A stretch of 41,584 bases of DNA from Steroidobacteraceae bacterium (GCA_017853555.1 JAFMJH010000006.1:1-41584), one strand, 5' to 3'. Counted from the stretch's first letter, positions 30,459-40,847 are shown. Notes: generated from the letters alone by a model not told the origin. Translations and numbers: made by a program.

Positions 30459-31277
30459 TTACGGCCGCAAGCGACGCTCGATGCCGGTCGCTTCGATGAT
30501 CCGCACCGAGATCTCTTCGATCGAACACTGCGTGGTGTCGAGAAACGGCAAGCCGTTGCGCGTGAACATCGTCTCGGCGGCACGCAACTCGAACTGCACC
30601 TGCGGCACCGACGCATACCGACTGCCCGGACGACGCTCGGCGCGAATCTGCTGCAAGCGCTGCGGGGCGATGGTGAGCCCGAACAGACGCTCTTTGAACG
30701 GCTGCAACGCCGGCGGCAGCCGCGATGACTCGAGGTCTTCGTCGGTCAGCGGGTAATTCGCGGCGTAGATGCCGTACTGCATCGCCATGTATAGACAGGT
30801 CGGCGTCTTGCCCGAGCGCGACACGCCGACCAGGATCACGTCGGCTGCGCCGTAGTCGCGATTCGAGCCGTCGTCGTTGGCGAGCGCATAGTTGGTGGCA
30901 TCGATGCGCGTCGCATAGGCGGTCGAATCGGCCATGCCGTGCGCCTGCCCGGCGCGGTGACTGGAGCGCACCGCGAGCTCCTGCTCGAGCCGCCCGACGA
31001 AGGCACCGAAGAAGTCGAGGAACAAACCGTTGCACTTCTCGAGTACCGCGCGCACCTCGTCCTGGACGATCGTGCCGAACACGATGGGTCGCTCGCCGTC
31101 CTCGACTGCCGCCGCGTCGATGCGCCGCAGCGCCTCGCGCGCCTTGTCAACATCGGACACAAATGGCAAAGTCACGGCCCGAAATTGCCGCCCCTCGAAT
31201 TGCGTCATCAAACTGTGGCCCATGGTCTCGGCAGTGACGCCGGTCTGGTCCGACACGAAGAAAACCGTCCTGTTCAT
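30459..31277 (-). CDS. ppsR: PpsR, phosphoenolpyruvate synthase regulatory protein
   Basis: A bifunctional ADP-dependent kinase and phosphate-dependent phosphorylase that inactivates and reactivates PEP synthase by threonine phosphorylation. The 272-residue length is normal. It begins [16 protein letters not shown], has the P-loop [10 protein letters not shown], and ends with D-T-T-Q-C-S-I-E-E. It is divergent from its target gene ppsA, 54 bases apart, the usual gammaproteobacterial layout. Confidence 0.96.
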   Translation of the reverse strand: MNRTVFFVSDQTGVTAETMGHSLMTQFEGRQFRAVTLPFVSDVDKAREALRRIDAAAVEDGERPIVFGTIVQDEVRAVLEKCNGLFLDFFGAFVGRLEQELAVRSSHRAGQAHGMADSTAYATRIDATNYALANDDGSNRDYGAADVILVGVSRSGKTPTCLYMAMQYGIYAANYPLTDEDLESSRLPPALQPFKERLFGLTIAPQRLQQIRAERRPGSRYASVPQVQFELRAAETMFTRNGLPFLDTTQCSIEEISVRIIEATGIERRLRP

Positions 31278-31331
31278 CCGCGCAGTCTTTCATCGCCGGG
31301 TCGCACAGGCAACTGTGACAAGGAAGTGACC

Positions 31332-33677
31332 GTGAACGAATTCGTCCTGCCCTTCGAACGCCTCACCATGCACGACGTCGAAGTGGTCGGCGGCAAAAAT
31401 GCCTCGATCGGCGAGATGATCGGCTCGCTCGCCAAACTCGGCGTCAAAGTTCCCGGCGGCTTCGCCACCACCGCGGCCGCCTACCGCGCCACCCTCGCCC
31501 GCGACGGGCTCGACCTCAAGATCCGCGACCTGCTCGCCACGCTCGACGTCGACGACGTGGTGCGCCTCGCCGAAGTCGGCGCGCGCATCCGCGGCTGGAT
31601 CATGGATGCGCCGCTCGCCCCAGGGCTCGAGCAAGCGGTCCTCGACGGTTATCGCGCGCTGGGCCCGGACGTCGCCGTCGCCGTGCGCTCATCGGCCACG
31701 GCCGAAGATCTGCCGGAAGCCTCGTTCGCCGGTCAGCAGGAAACCTTTTTGAACGTCAGCGGCGACGCGGCGGTGCTCGCGGCGATGCGCGCGGTCTATG
31801 CGTCGCTGTTCAACGATCGGGCCATCGCCTATCGCGTGCACCAGGGTTTTGATCATTCTTTGGTGGCGTTGTCGGTCGGCATCCAGCAAATGGTGCGCTC
31901 GGACCTCGGCACGAGCGGCGTCATGTTCACGCTCGACACCGACTCCGGGTTCCGCGACGTGGTGTTCATCACCGCTTCCTACGGTCTCGGCGAGACGGTG
32001 GTCCAGGGCGCCGTGAATCCCGACGAGTACTACCTCTACAAACCCGCCGTGCGCGCCGATCGACGCGCCGTGCTGCGTCGCAATCTCGGCGCCAAAGCCA
32101 TCAAGATGGTCTACGGCGCGCCCGGCAGCGCGGAACGCGTGCGCACCGTCGATGTCGACGAGGCCGATCGCAATCGCTATTGCCTGAACGACGCCGACTT
32201 GCGCACCCTCGCCCATCAAGCGCTCGTGATCGAAGAGCACTACGGCCGTCCGATGGATATCGAGTGGGGCAAAGACGGCTCGAGCGGCGAGATCTACATC
32301 CTGCAAGCGCGCCCCGAGACGGTACAAAGTCGCTCGGGTCGCACGATCCAACGCTACACGCTGCGCGGCAAGTCGAAAGTGCTCTCGCAAGGCCGCAGCA
32401 TCGGCCAGCGCATCGGTGCGGGGCCTGCGCGCGTGATTTCCGACGTGGCGCAGATGGCGCGCGTGCAACCGGGCGACGTGCTGATCGCCGACATGACTGA
32501 CCCCGACTGGGAGCCGGTGATGAAACGCGCCTCGGCCATCGTCACCAACCGCGGTGGACGCACCTGTCACGCCGCGATCATCGCGCGCGAACTCGGCATT
32601 CCGGCCGTGGTCGGCTGCGGTGATGCGACGCATACCATCGCCGAGGGTCGCGTCGTCACGGTCTCCTGCGCCGAAGGCGACACCGGCTACGTCTACGACG
32701 GCGCGCTCGACTTCGACCAGCAACAGATCGAACTCGACTCGCTCCCGGATTTGCCGGTCAAGATCATGATGAACGTCGGCAACCCCGACCGCGCCTTCGA
32801 TTTCGCGAGCATCCCGAATCGCGGCGTCGGGCTCGCCCGACTCGAATTCATCATCAACCGCATGATCGGCGTGCATCCGCGCGCGCTGCTCGAGTTCGAC
32901 CGCCTCGATGCGGGCCTGCGCAGTCAGATCCGCGCGCAAATGGCTGGCTACGACGATCCGGTCGGATTCTTCGTCGATCGACTCGCCGAGGGCATCGCGC
33001 AGATCGCCGCGGCCTTCGCGCCCGAACCCGTGATCGTGCGGTTGTCAGATTTCAAATCCAACGAGTACGCGAATTTGTTGGGCGGGCGCGCCTACGAGCC
33101 CCATGAAGAGAACCCCATGCTCGGCTTCCGCGGCGCGGCGCGCTACGTCGACGAGTCGTTCCGCCCCTGCTTCGAGCTCGAATGTCGCGCGCTGCGGCGC
33201 GTACGCGAGGAAATGGGCCTCACGAACGTGTGGGTCATGGTGCCGTTCGTGCGCACGCTCGAAGAAGCGCGCAAGGTCACCGAACTGCTGGCCACGAATG
33301 GCCTCGTACGCGGTCGCGACGGTTTGAAGATCGTCATGATGTGCGAGCTGCCGTCGAACGCCGTGCTCGCCGATCGCTTCCTGGAATTCTTCGACGGCAT
33401 GTCGATCGGCTCGAACGACATGACCCAACTGACGCTCGGCGTCGATCGCGACTCAGGGATCGTCGCCAAACACTTCGACGAACGCGACGAGGCGGTGAAA
33501 GTGATGCTGGGTCTTGCGATCGACGCGTGTCGTCGCGCCAACAAATACGTCGGTATCTGCGGTCAGGGGCCTTCGGACCACCCGGAGCTCGCGCAGTGGC
33601 TGATGGAGCGCGGCATCGACAGCATTTCGCTCAACCCCGACACCGTGGTCGAGACCTGGACGTCACTGGCGCGCTGA
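31332..33677 (+). CDS. ppsA: phosphoenolpyruvate synthase
   Basis: Makes PEP from pyruvate and ATP for gluconeogenesis. The 781-residue protein has the N-terminal ATP-grasp domain ([27 protein letters not shown]), the phosphohistidine domain with catalytic His413 in [13 protein letters not shown], and the C-terminal PEP/pyruvate barrel ([16 protein letters not shown]). The start is a GTG at 31332 preceded by AAGGA. It ends overlapping the convergent dehydratase gene by 15 bases. Activity is expected to be switched by PpsR; the target threonine lies in the R-G-G-R-T-C-H motif. Confidence 0.97.
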   Translation: MNEFVLPFERLTMHDVEVVGGKNASIGEMIGSLAKLGVKVPGGFATTAAAYRATLARDGLDLKIRDLLATLDVDDVVRLAEVGARIRGWIMDAPLAPGLEQAVLDGYRALGPDVAVAVRSSATAEDLPEASFAGQQETFLNVSGDAAVLAAMRAVYASLFNDRAIAYRVHQGFDHSLVALSVGIQQMVRSDLGTSGVMFTLDTDSGFRDVVFITASYGLGETVVQGAVNPDEYYLYKPAVRADRRAVLRRNLGAKAIKMVYGAPGSAERVRTVDVDEADRNRYCLNDADLRTLAHQALVIEEHYGRPMDIEWGKDGSSGEIYILQARPETVQSRSGRTIQRYTLRGKSKVLSQGRSIGQRIGAGPARVISDVAQMARVQPGDVLIADMTDPDWEPVMKRASAIVTNRGGRTCHAAIIARELGIPAVVGCGDATHTIAEGRVVTVSCAEGDTGYVYDGALDFDQQQIELDSLPDLPVKIMMNVGNPDRAFDFASIPNRGVGLARLEFIINRMIGVHPRALLEFDRLDAGLRSQIRAQMAGYDDPVGFFVDRLAEGIAQIAAAFAPEPVIVRLSDFKSNEYANLLGGRAYEPHEENPMLGFRGAARYVDESFRPCFELECRALRRVREEMGLTNVWVMVPFVRTLEEARKVTELLATNGLVRGRDGLKIVMMCELPSNAVLADRFLEFFDGMSIGSNDMTQLTLGVDRDSGIVAKHFDERDEAVKVMLGLAIDACRRANKYVGICGQGPSDHPELAQWLMERGIDSISLNPDTVVETWTSLAR

Positions 33678-34625
33678 CAAAAACGGGCATTGCGACAGGT
33701 CGACGTTGCCGCCCGAAATCACGACACCCACGGTTTCGCCCGCTGCACCCAGGCGGCCGTCGAGCAGCGCCGCGACGGGCACGGCAGATGACGGCTCGAT
33801 CAGCAGTTTGCAATCTTCGAGCATCACGCGCATCGCCCGCACGATTGCCGCTTCGTCGACCGTGATGACGTCATCGACCGCCGCACGCAGGATCGCGTAA
33901 GGACGTTCTCCGACCGAGCCGCGCAAACCGTCGGCGATCGTCGGCGGCGACCCGACCACGCCGACCCGCACGCCACCGTGGAACGATCGGCAGGTATCGT
34001 CCGCGAGTGCAGGCTCCACGCCGACCACGCGGCAATGTGCGCCGCAGCCGCGCGCGGCGAGCGCAGTACCGGAGAGCAGCCCACCGCCCCCGACCGGCGT
34101 TGCGAGCACGTCGAGCTCCGGATGCGCCTGCAAAAATTCCAATGCGGCCGTGCCTTGGCCTGCGATCACGCGCGCATCGTCGAACGGATGCACGACTTCG
34201 GCATCGACGCGTCGCAGCACTTCGGCGAGCGCCGCTTCACGCGCCGCAAGCCCGGGCTCGCAACGCACGAGCTCGGCGCCCAAAGATTCGATCGCCGCAA
34301 GCTTCACGGGCGACGCATCCACCGGCACGACGACGAGGCAGCGCAAGCCCGCCGCCCGCGCGGCGCGCGCGAGCGCAGCACCGTGATTGCCCGACGAATG
34401 CGTGGCCACCGCCTGCAAGCCGGCACGCCTCGGCAAACCGACCGCATTCACCGCGCCACGCAACTTGAACGCCCCGCCCCATTGCAGATTCTCGCACTTG
34501 AAGAGCACGCGACGGCCGACGCGCGCATCAAAAGCCGGAAAACCGAGCACGGGCGTCGCGGCCACCTTGCCGCGCAAGCGCTGCGCAGCGGCGGTCACGT
34601 CGGCGAACTGCGGCAGATCGATCAT
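33663..34625 (-). CDS. PLP-dependent serine/threonine dehydratase or serine racemase-like enzyme
   Basis: A fold-type II pyridoxal-phosphate enzyme of 320 residues. The Schiff-base Lys is Lys54 in G-G-A-F-K-L-R-G-A. Other motifs are S-S-G-N-H-G-A-A (substrate carboxylate), G-G-G-G-L-L-S-G (phosphate cup) and E-P-S-S-A near the C-terminus. No ACT regulatory domain is present, so it is a catabolic dehydratase or racemase rather than biosynthetic IlvA. The ATG at 34625 overlaps the orn stop (ATGA); a GTG two codons earlier is possible. Dehydration of serine would yield pyruvate, the substrate of neighbouring ppsA, though they are convergent and not co-transcribed. Confidence 0.9.
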   Translation of the reverse strand: MIDLPQFADVTAAAQRLRGKVAATPVLGFPAFDARVGRRVLFKCENLQWGGAFKLRGAVNAVGLPRRAGLQAVATHSSGNHGAALARAARAAGLRCLVVVPVDASPVKLAAIESLGAELVRCEPGLAAREAALAEVLRRVDAEVVHPFDDARVIAGQGTAALEFLQAHPELDVLATPVGGGGLLSGTALAARGCGAHCRVVGVEPALADDTCRSFHGGVRVGVVGSPPTIADGLRGSVGERPYAILRAAVDDVITVDEAAIVRAMRVMLEDCKLLIEPSSAVPVAALLDGRLGAAGETVGVVISGGNVDLSQCPFLSARQ

Positions 34626-35185
34626 CGGCACCCGAACCGCAATTCGGGCAAAAACAGAGTCGCGCGGTAATGCTGCAATTCACGCACCGACTCGCGTATG
34701 TCATCGAGCGCGAGATGCGTTCCCTCTTTCGAAAACGCCGCGGCAGCCTCGGGCGCCCAGCGCTTCGCGAGTTCTTTGAGCGTGCTCACGTCGAGATTGC
34801 GATAGTGGAAAAACGCCTCCAGACGCGGCATGCCGCGCGCCAAAAAACGCCGATCCTGACAAATGCTGTTGCCGCACATCGGCGAGGCGCCGGCCGCGAC
34901 GTGTTGCGCGAGAAATTCCAAGGTGGCCGCTTCGGCCTCGGCCTCGGTGACGCGACTCGCCCGCACCCGCGCGAGCAGTCCCGACGAGCCATGCTGGCGT
35001 TGGTTCCACTCGTCCATCCGCGCGAGCGTCGCCTCGTCCTGGTGGATGGCGAACACCGGACCCTCGGCCAGCAGCTGCAGCTGCGAATCGGTGACGAGCG
35101 TCGCGATTTCGATGATGCGATCGGTGTCCGGTTTCAGCCCGGTCATCTCGAGATCGATCCAGATCAATGCGTCGCGACTCGGCAT
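34622..35185 (-). CDS. orn: oligoribonuclease
   Basis: A DEDDh 3'-5' exonuclease that clears short RNA oligomers and pGpG, essential in many Gammaproteobacteria. The 187-residue protein has the first acidic pair in W-I-D-L-E-M-T-G-L, and the typical [24 protein letters not shown] and H-x-A-L-D-D-I-R-E-S motifs that carry the remaining acidic residues and the catalytic His. It is divergent from rsgA, a common arrangement, and translationally coupled to the dehydratase gene. Confidence 0.97.
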   Translation of the reverse strand: MPSRDALIWIDLEMTGLKPDTDRIIEIATLVTDSQLQLLAEGPVFAIHQDEATLARMDEWNQRQHGSSGLLARVRASRVTEAEAEAATLEFLAQHVAAGASPMCGNSICQDRRFLARGMPRLEAFFHYRNLDVSTLKELAKRWAPEAAAAFSKEGTHLALDDIRESVRELQHYRATLFLPELRFGCR

Positions 35186-35234
35186 GACTACCCCTGCAGG
35201 GACTCGGTCCCGACAATTCTTCGTTGAGCCGCAG

Positions 35235-35250
35235 TCTAGCAGAGGCTAGA
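35235..35250. repeat. short perfect inverted repeat in the orn-rsgA intergenic region
   Basis: TCTAGC-AGAG-GCTAGA lies between the divergent orn (start 35185) and rsgA (start 35297). Six-base arms and a four-base loop are too weak for a terminator; an operator or chance are both possible. Confidence 0.3.
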
Positions 35251-35296
35251 GTGCCCTCCCCGGCGCCGCCGGTCGACGACGGAGCGTATCGCAGAC

Positions 35297-36223
35297 TTGA
35301 GTTTCGAGGCAGATGTGATCGCCGCTTTCGGCCGGCACCTTCTGGTGCGTGATGCCCAAGGCGTGACCTACGAAGCTCGTCCGTTCGGTCGGCGCGTGCA
35401 AGCCGTGTGCGGCGATCGCGTGCGCTGCGCGCACGACCCTGCGCACGACGAAGTGCACGTGAACGAGATTTTGCCGCGTCGCAGCGTGCTCGCACGCGCC
35501 ACGGTGCGCGGCGAGGCCGAGGCCGTGGTCGCAAACGTCACGCAACTCGCCGTCGTGATCGCCCCGCTCCCCTTGCCCGATCCGTTCATCGTCGACCGGT
35601 ATTTGTGTGCCGCCGCCTCGCTCGGCATCGATGCGCTGCTGGTGCTCAACAAATCCGATCTGCTCGATGCCGATGCGCTCGCGGCAACCGAAGACCTGCT
35701 CGCCGCCTATCGCGCCGCGGGCTATCGCTGCATCACCGCCAGCGCCGCGAGCGGTGCAGCACTTGCCGATCTTCGCGCCGCACTCGATGGTCACACGAGC
35801 GTCTTCGTCGGCCAGTCGGGCGTCGGCAAGTCATCACTGATCGCGGCGCTCGTGCCTGAAGCGGCGATCGCCACCGGCGAACTCGATCGGGATGCGGAAG
35901 GTCGCCACACGACGACAAGCTCACGTCGTTACGATCTCGATGCCACCCACGCCTCGGCGCTCATCGACTCGCCCGGGGTGCGCGATTTTGCACCATCGAT
36001 CGACAGTCTCGAACCGGCCAGTCTCGGCTTCGTGGAGATCGACCGGCTTGCGCCGAGCTGCCGTTTTGCCGATTGCCGTCACCTGCGCGAACCCGGTTGC
36101 GCCGTGCTCGCGGCGGTCGAGGCCGAGACGCTCGATGCGCGACGCTACGAGAGTTATCGCCGACTGCGACGCGTGTTCAATGATTTGCAGGCGGCGCGCG
36201 GCCCGGGTCGCCGCGAACGCTGA
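35297..36223 (+). CDS. rsgA: RsgA, small ribosomal subunit biogenesis GTPase
   Basis: A circularly permuted GTPase that checks late 30S maturation. The 308-residue protein has an N-terminal OB-fold, then the G4 motif L-N-K-S-D before the P-loop G-Q-S-G-V-G-K-S-S-L and the G3 motif D-S-P-G-V-R-D-F, and a C-terminal zinc site (C-R-F-A-D-C-R-H-x5-C). The permuted order is diagnostic. The only suitable start I find is a TTG at 35297, in front of F-E-A-D-V-I-A-A-F-G-R; it is a weak codon without a clear ribosome-binding site. The end is 7 bases from the convergent recR stop. Confidence 0.95.
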   Translation: MSFEADVIAAFGRHLLVRDAQGVTYEARPFGRRVQAVCGDRVRCAHDPAHDEVHVNEILPRRSVLARATVRGEAEAVVANVTQLAVVIAPLPLPDPFIVDRYLCAAASLGIDALLVLNKSDLLDADALAATEDLLAAYRAAGYRCITASAASGAALADLRAALDGHTSVFVGQSGVGKSSLIAALVPEAAIATGELDRDAEGRHTTTSSRRYDLDATHASALIDSPGVRDFAPSIDSLEPASLGFVEIDRLAPSCRFADCRHLREPGCAVLAAVEAETLDARRYESYRRLRRVFNDLQAARGPGRRER

Positions 36224-36230
36224 AGAGCGC

Positions 36231-36830
36231 TCAACCGAGCGAATGACGTCCTGCGAGCGCGTGCGCGAGCGTGCCGCCGTCGATGTATTCGAGTTCGCCG
36301 CCGATGGGCACGCCGTGCGCGATGCGCGTCGCACGCACATTGCGATGGCGCGCAAGCTCGGACAAAAAATGCGCCGTCGCCTCGCCCTCGACCGTGGGAT
36401 TGGTGGCGAGAATCAACTCCTGCACTTCGCCGCTTGCGAGCGCGGTTTCCAGATCCGCGATGCCGAGTTGCTCCGGGCCGATGCCGTCGAGCGGTGACAG
36501 ATGCCCCATGAGCACGAAGTAGCGACCGCGGTAGCCGCCGGACTGTTCGATGGCCACCACGTCGGCCGGTGACTCGACCACGCACATGAGCGTCGCATCG
36601 CGCTGCGGCGAACTGCAAATGCTGCACACCGGCGTCTCGGTGTACATGCGACAGCGTTCGCAGCGACCGACGCGCTCGAGCGCCCCGGTCAGCGCTTCGG
36701 CGAGTTGGCGCGAGCCGTCGCGCCCCTCGTGCAGCGCGTGGAAAGCCATGCGCTGCGCCGTTTTCGGCCCGACGCCCGGCAACGTACGCAAGGCGTCGAT
36801 CAACCGCGCGAGCGCGGGCGTGTGTTTCAT
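36231..36830 (-). CDS. recR: recombination protein RecR
   Basis: With RecO and RecF it loads RecA at single-strand gaps. The 199-residue length is standard. The order is helix-hairpin-helix ([12 protein letters not shown]), zinc finger ([16 protein letters not shown]), then Toprim domain ([27 protein letters not shown]). It follows ybaB by 13 bases in the classic dnaX-ybaB-recR cluster. Confidence 0.97.
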   Translation of the reverse strand: MKHTPALARLIDALRTLPGVGPKTAQRMAFHALHEGRDGSRQLAEALTGALERVGRCERCRMYTETPVCSICSSPQRDATLMCVVESPADVVAIEQSGGYRGRYFVLMGHLSPLDGIGPEQLGIADLETALASGEVQELILATNPTVEGEATAHFLSELARHRNVRATRIAHGVPIGGELEYIDGGTLAHALAGRHSLG

Positions 36831-36843
36831 CGTCGCGAGCGCC

Positions 36844-37167
36844 TCAGAACGGCAACTTCATGCCTGGCGGCAGACGCAGACCCGACATCAATTCCTGCAT
36901 GCGTTGCGCACCTTGCTGCTCGACGCGACGCACCGCATCGTTGATCGCGGCAGCCACCAGATCTTCGAGCATCTCGCGATCGTCGCCCATCACGGCCGGC
37001 TCGATCTGCACGCGCTTGACCTCGTGCTTGCCGGTCATGGTGACTTTCACCATGCCGCCGCCGGATTCACCGACGACCTCGAGACGAGCGATTTCCTCTT
37101 GCGCCTTCGCCATGTTGCGTTGCAGGGCTTCCGCCTGCTTCATCATGTTGCCGAGATTGCCAGCCAT
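36844..37167 (-). CDS. ybaB: YbaB/EbfC family nucleoid-associated protein
   Basis: A 107-residue DNA-binding dimer. It begins [12 protein letters not shown], with a helical N-terminus rich in Q and E, then [18 protein letters not shown]-x-I and [11 protein letters not shown], ending P-P-G-M-K-L-P-F, all typical. The ATG at 37167 is 11 bases after the dnaX stop. Confidence 0.96.
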   Translation of the reverse strand: MAGNLGNMMKQAEALQRNMAKAQEEIARLEVVGESGGGMVKVTMTGKHEVKRVQIEPAVMGDDREMLEDLVAAAINDAVRRVEQQGAQRMQELMSGLRLPPGMKLPF

Positions 37168-37178
37168 CGCAGAATCCT

Positions 37179-38753
37179 TCAGTGGTTGGGTTTGACCGAA
37201 TCGGAGCGCAAGGTTGCGCCGAATTTTTCCTGGAACGCGCGCACCGTCGGATCGGTCTCGAGCGACTTGCGAGCCTGTTCGAGCGTCGATTCGGCTGCGC
37301 GTTCGACCGCTCGCGCCGGGCTGTCGACGGCCGCGGAAGCCAGATCGACTTCGACGCGCACGGTCTCGCCGAGGTGCCGTGACAAAGATTGCGCCAGACG
37401 CTCGAGCAAAGCCTGCGTCCGCAACAACGACTGCGCCGGATCGAGCATGAGGCGCACCAGGGCCCCTTCGCGCGCGACGAAGGTGCAGTTCGCCGCCAAC
37501 TGTCGCGCCGCGCCACCGAGATCGAGTGCCGCAACCGTCGCCGCCCAATCGCCGAGCGATGCACCCGAAGCAGCGGCGGCACGCGGCGCACTACCCGTCG
37601 CACGCGGCGCCGGTGCGGCACGTCCCGTCGCGGCGGCCGACGCGGTGCCGGCGACGATGCCCTCGCTGCCGCCGGGCTTGAAGGCGAGCATGCGCAGCAG
37701 CGTCATCTCGAACCCGGTACGCGGATCGGGTGCGTAGGCGAGATCGCGCCGACCGAGTATCGCCGTCTGGTAATAGAGCTGTACGTCCTCCGCAGGCAAC
37801 TTCGCCGCGAGCTCCGCGAGCAACTCGGGCGGATGCAACTCGTCGCCCTCGAACGCGGGCAATACCTGCTTCATCGCGACGCGAACGAGCAACGTCGCGA
37901 GGGCATCGAGCACATCGCCGTAATCGGGCGCCCATTCCTCGAGCGAGCGGACGTAATCGAGCAAACCCGCCGGGTCACCGGCGGCGAGCCACTCCGCGAG
38001 CGTCACGACCTGTTTGCGATCGACCGTCGCGAGCATGCTGCGCGCTTCGGCCTCGCCCACCTTGCCGCCGCCGAAGGCGAGCAACTGATCGAGCAGCGAC
38101 AGGCCGTCGCGCATCGAGCCATCCGCGGCCTCGGCCACGAGTCGCACCGCCGGCGCTTCGAACGCGATGCCCTCGGCCGTCAGAATGTGCTTCATGCGAT
38201 CGGCGATCAGGCCGACCGACAAGCGCTTCAGATTGAATTGCAGACACCGCGACAGCACGGTCACCGGCAGTTTCTGCGGATCCGTGGTCGCGAGCAGAAA
38301 TTTGACGTGCGGCGGCGGCTCTTCGAGCGTCTTCAGCAAGGCATTGAACGAGTGCGTCGAGAGCATGTGCACTTCGTCGATCAAATAAACTTTGTAGCGC
38401 CCGCGCGTGGGCGCGTACTGCACGTTGTCGAGCAATTCACGCGTGTCGTCGACTTTGGTGCGCGAGGCGGCATCGACCTCGATCAAATCGACGAACCGCC
38501 CCTCGTCGATCTCGCGGCAACTGGCGCAGGTGCCGCAGGGCGTCGCGGTCATGCCGGTGTCGCAGTTGAGACATTTGGCGAGGATGCGCGCGATGGTGGT
38601 TTTGCCGACGCCGCGCGTGCCGGTGAACAAGAACGCATGGTGCACGCGATTGGTGGCGAGCGCATTGGAGAGCGCCTGCAGCACGTGCTCCTGACCGGTG
38701 AGCTCCTCGAAGCGCCGGGGGCGCCATTTGCGTGCGAGTGCGGTGTAGCTCAT
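37179..38753 (-). CDS. dnaX: DNA polymerase III subunit gamma/tau
   Basis: The clamp-loader ATPase, 524 residues. It has the P-loop G-T-R-G-V-G-K-T-T, a zinc module (C-L-N-C-x8-C-G-T-C-A-S-C), Walker B D-E-V-H-M-L, the S-R-C-L-Q-F arginine-finger region, and a short C-terminal part after a Gly/Ala/Pro-rich linker at about residues 365-400. It is shorter than E. coli tau (643). I see no A-rich slippery heptamer near the linker, so a frameshifted gamma form is not evident. The gene is followed by ybaB and recR and preceded by SRP RNA and tRNA-Ser on the same strand. Confidence 0.97.
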   Translation of the reverse strand: MSYTALARKWRPRRFEELTGQEHVLQALSNALATNRVHHAFLFTGTRGVGKTTIARILAKCLNCDTGMTATPCGTCASCREIDEGRFVDLIEVDAASRTKVDDTRELLDNVQYAPTRGRYKVYLIDEVHMLSTHSFNALLKTLEEPPPHVKFLLATTDPQKLPVTVLSRCLQFNLKRLSVGLIADRMKHILTAEGIAFEAPAVRLVAEAADGSMRDGLSLLDQLLAFGGGKVGEAEARSMLATVDRKQVVTLAEWLAAGDPAGLLDYVRSLEEWAPDYGDVLDALATLLVRVAMKQVLPAFEGDELHPPELLAELAAKLPAEDVQLYYQTAILGRRDLAYAPDPRTGFEMTLLRMLAFKPGGSEGIVAGTASAAATGRAAPAPRATGSAPRAAAASGASLGDWAATVAALDLGGAARQLAANCTFVAREGALVRLMLDPAQSLLRTQALLERLAQSLSRHLGETVRVEVDLASAAVDSPARAVERAAESTLEQARKSLETDPTVRAFQEKFGATLRSDSVKPNH

Positions 38754-38779
38754 CGGATCAGGTCACCGGGGAAGATGGA

Positions 38780-38872
38780 GGCGGCCCGCACCAGCTGGAC
38801 TTCGGCACCCGACATCACCGCGACCGTTGCTCCCTTCCGGGCCTGGCGGAATTGACGGCTGGTCGTCGCGAA
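38780..38872 (-). ncRNA. ffs: signal recognition particle 4.5S-type RNA
   Basis: Reading leftward, the conserved apical SRP domain is present (G-C-C-A-G-G-C-C-C-GGAA-GGGAGCA-A-C at about 38843-38823), with the GGAA tetraloop and asymmetric loop that bind Ffh. Outer arms ACCAGC (38862-38857) and GCTGGT (38795-38790) pair to close the hairpin. The location upstream of dnaX and next to a tRNA-Ser is the usual one in Gammaproteobacteria. The ends are estimates within about 5 bases. Confidence 0.88.
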
Positions 38873-38898
38873 GGAACCGATGCGGGACGCCATGGAAC

Positions 38899-38988
38899 TG
38901 GCGGAGAGAGTGGGATTCGAACCCACGAACACCTTGCGATGTTACTTGACTTCCAATCAAGCGCCTTCGACCGCTCGGCCATCTCTCC
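38899..38988 (-). tRNA. tRNA-Ser (anticodon GGA)
   Basis: Acceptor arms GGAGAGA and TCTCTCC pair perfectly, followed by discriminator G and an encoded CCA (3' end at 38899). The D-arm has GGCCGAGCGGTC. The anticodon arm CTTGA-TTGGAAG-TCAAG gives anticodon GGA, reading UCC/UCU. A long variable arm typical of class II tRNA-Ser (CATCGCAAGGTG region) precedes the T-arm GTGGGTTCGAATCCCAC. Length 90 nt including CCA. Confidence 0.97.
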
Positions 38989-39011
38989 GGATCAGCGGTG
39001 CGCGCATCATA

Positions 39012-39305
39012 TCAAGCCTGCGGTCGCTTGACCGCCGGCGGGACGTATTTGGGCGGCGCGTCGATGCAGGGCGCATCGGCGGCACGGGGGGCTTCCGGGG
39101 TGTCGAGCTTCGGGATGGGCAGCGCCGCGCGGGTGTCCGGCGCATCGCGCCCTGCCGGAACGACCAATGCCGGACGATCGACGATGCTCGCGACGTCGAT
39201 GGGCTTGGCGCAGCCGGCTTTGAAAATCGACAGGCTTTTCACGTAGCTGCAGCCGGCCAGCGGCAACAGCACCGCGCACAACGCGAGGGTACGGACAGAA
39301 CTCAT
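39012..39305 (-). CDS. short lipoprotein, BamC N-terminus-like
   Basis: A 97-residue lipoprotein with a clear lipobox (L-P-L-A-G-C, Cys at residue 19). The mature part is low in structure: D-R-P-A-L-V-V-P-A-G-R-D-A-P-D-T-R-A-A-L-P-I-P-K-L, then Pro/Ala-rich to the end. The P-P-G-x-D-A-P-style segment and the place directly after dapA (4-base ATGA overlap) resemble the unstructured N-terminal part of BamC, which binds BamD. The two folded helix-grip domains of BamC (about 340 residues in full) are absent and no decayed remnant lies downstream, where the tRNA gene follows within 25 bases. Either a naturally short BamC or an unrelated lipoprotein. Confidence 0.8.
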   Translation of the reverse strand: MSSVRTLALCAVLLPLAGCSYVKSLSIFKAGCAKPIDVASIVDRPALVVPAGRDAPDTRAALPIPKLDTPEAPRAADAPCIDAPPKYVPPAVKRPQA

Positions 39306-40189
39306 GTGGAACTCCGGAACGAGATGCCGGCGCGCGTCAGCGCCGCGAGGACGCGAGCATGACACGAAGCCGAGAGCGGCGTGAGCGGCAGCCGAATGCC
39401 GTCGTCGATGTAACCCATACGCGCCAGCGCCCATTTGACGGGGATGGGATTCGACTCGATGAACAAATCCTGGTGCAGGTCGGCGAGCGTCGCGTCGATG
39501 GACGCGGCACCGGCGGCATCGCCGGCGAGCGCCGCCGCGATCATACGGCTCATGCGCTGCGGGGCGACATTGGCCGTGACCGAGACCACCCCGCGCGCAC
39601 CTGCGAGCACCGCTTCGCGCGCCGTCGCGTCGTCACCGGAGAAGATCGCGATCCGACTCGCCACCGCGAGCAACTCGCGGATCCGCGCGAGATCACCCAC
39701 GGCTTCTTTGATCGCCGCGATGCGCGGCAGTTCGGCAAGACGCGCCACCGTCGCCGGCAACATGTCGACGGCGGTACGACCGGGGACGTTGTAGAGCATG
39801 ACCGGCACGCTCGAGGCTTCCGCCACGGCGCTGAAATGCCGGAACAGACCTTCTTGCGTCGGCTTGTTGTAGGACGGCGTGACGACGAGCAAGGCGTCGA
39901 CGCCGAGCGCACACATGGCGCGCACCCGCTCGACCGTACTCGCCGTACCGTTCTGCCCCGCCCCGGCCATCAACACCATGCGGCCGGCGATCTGCTGCCG
40001 CGCGCGCGCGATGAGTTGTGCAAGTTCGGCTTCGGTCACCGTCGGCGATTCGCCGGTCGTGCCGCCGACGATCACGCCGTTCGTGCCGCTCGCGAGGTGC
40101 CAGTCGATGAGTCGCGACCACGCGTCGAGGTCGATCGAGCCATCCGCCCGCATGGGTGTCACGATGGCGACATAACTGCCTGAGAACAT
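39302..40189 (-). CDS. dapA: 4-hydroxy-tetrahydrodipicolinate synthase
   Basis: Condenses pyruvate with aspartate semialdehyde, the first step of the diaminopimelate/lysine branch. The 295-residue barrel has Lys161 (A-A-I-K-E-A) for the Schiff base, Tyr133 and Arg138 (L-Y-N-V-P-G-R-T-A), and Thr44/Thr45 (G-G-T-T-G-E-S), numbered as in the E. coli enzyme. The ATG at 40189 begins M-F-S-G-S-Y-V-A-I-V-T-P. It is divergent from gcvR (127 bases) and coupled to the lipoprotein gene. Confidence 0.97.
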   Translation of the reverse strand: MFSGSYVAIVTPMRADGSIDLDAWSRLIDWHLASGTNGVIVGGTTGESPTVTEAELAQLIARARQQIAGRMVLMAGAGQNGTASTVERVRAMCALGVDALLVVTPSYNKPTQEGLFRHFSAVAEASSVPVMLYNVPGRTAVDMLPATVARLAELPRIAAIKEAVGDLARIRELLAVASRIAIFSGDDATAREAVLAGARGVVSVTANVAPQRMSRMIAAALAGDAAGAASIDATLADLHQDLFIESNPIPVKWALARMGYIDDGIRLPLTPLSASCHARVLAALTRAGISFRSST

Positions 40190-40316
40190 CCGGATACCGA
40201 AAAACCGCGAGAATTTCGCATGGTACGGGCAGCGACACCGCGCATGCAACCGTAGGCAGATGTTGCTGCGCACCGGGTCGCGGTGCGGCCCGCCAACCGG
40301 TACACTGCGTTGCCTA

Positions 40317-40847
40317 ATGAAACAACACCTCGCCATTTCGGCCATCGGCCCGGATCGCACCGGCCTCGTACACGATCTCACGCAGGTCATCAGCGACTGC
40401 GGCGGCAACATCAGCGAAAGCCGCATGGCGAGTCTCGGCTCCGAATTCGCGATGGTGCTGCTCGTCTCGGGCAACTGGCACTCGCTGGCCAAGCTCGAAA
40501 CCGAAATGGCGAAACTCGCCGATGCATCGGGCCTCACGCTGCACATGCGGCGCACCGAACCGCGCAGTTCGCGCACCGATCTGCTGCCCTACTCGATCGA
40601 TGCCGTCTGTCTCGATCAGACCGGCATCGTCTCGGCGATTTCGGGCTTTTGCTCGCGGCGCAGCATCGACATCGCGGAAGTCGCGACCCGCAGTTATCCG
40701 GCCGCACATACCGGGGCGCTGATGTTCTCGGTGCAAATGGTGGTCAACGTGCCGGCAAAACTGCACCTCGCCCACTTGCGCGAGGAATTCATGGAATTCT
40801 GCGACTCGATGAACCTGGACGCGATCCTCGAACCCGTAAAATCCTGA
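40317..40847 (+). CDS. gcvR: GcvR-like glycine cleavage system regulator (two ACT domains)
   Basis: A 176-residue protein made of two ACT domains: residues about 4-75 (A-I-S-A-I-G-P-D-R-T-G-L-V-H-D-L-T) and about 92-170 (D-A-V-C-L-D-Q-T-G-I-V-S-A-I-S-G-F). GcvR binds GcvA and glycine to repress gcv genes in E. coli; whether that holds here is untested. The ATG at 40317 starts the first ACT strand. Position between dapA (divergent) and bcp is the common gammaproteobacterial order. Confidence 0.92.
   Translation: MKQHLAISAIGPDRTGLVHDLTQVISDCGGNISESRMASLGSEFAMVLLVSGNWHSLAKLETEMAKLADASGLTLHMRRTEPRSSRTDLLPYSIDAVCLDQTGIVSAISGFCSRRSIDIAEVATRSYPAAHTGALMFSVQMVVNVPAKLHLAHLREEFMEFCDSMNLDAILEPVKS

Noticed and set aside
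37222-37226. A-run near the dnaX 3' end as a programmed frameshift site
   Set aside because: It lies within the last 20 codons, so a shift would barely change product size and could not make a gamma-type subunit.
36844-37548. Longer N-terminal extension of YbaB into dnaX
   Set aside because: The conserved family N-terminus begins at the ATG at 37167; the upstream residues are a shadow of dnaX.
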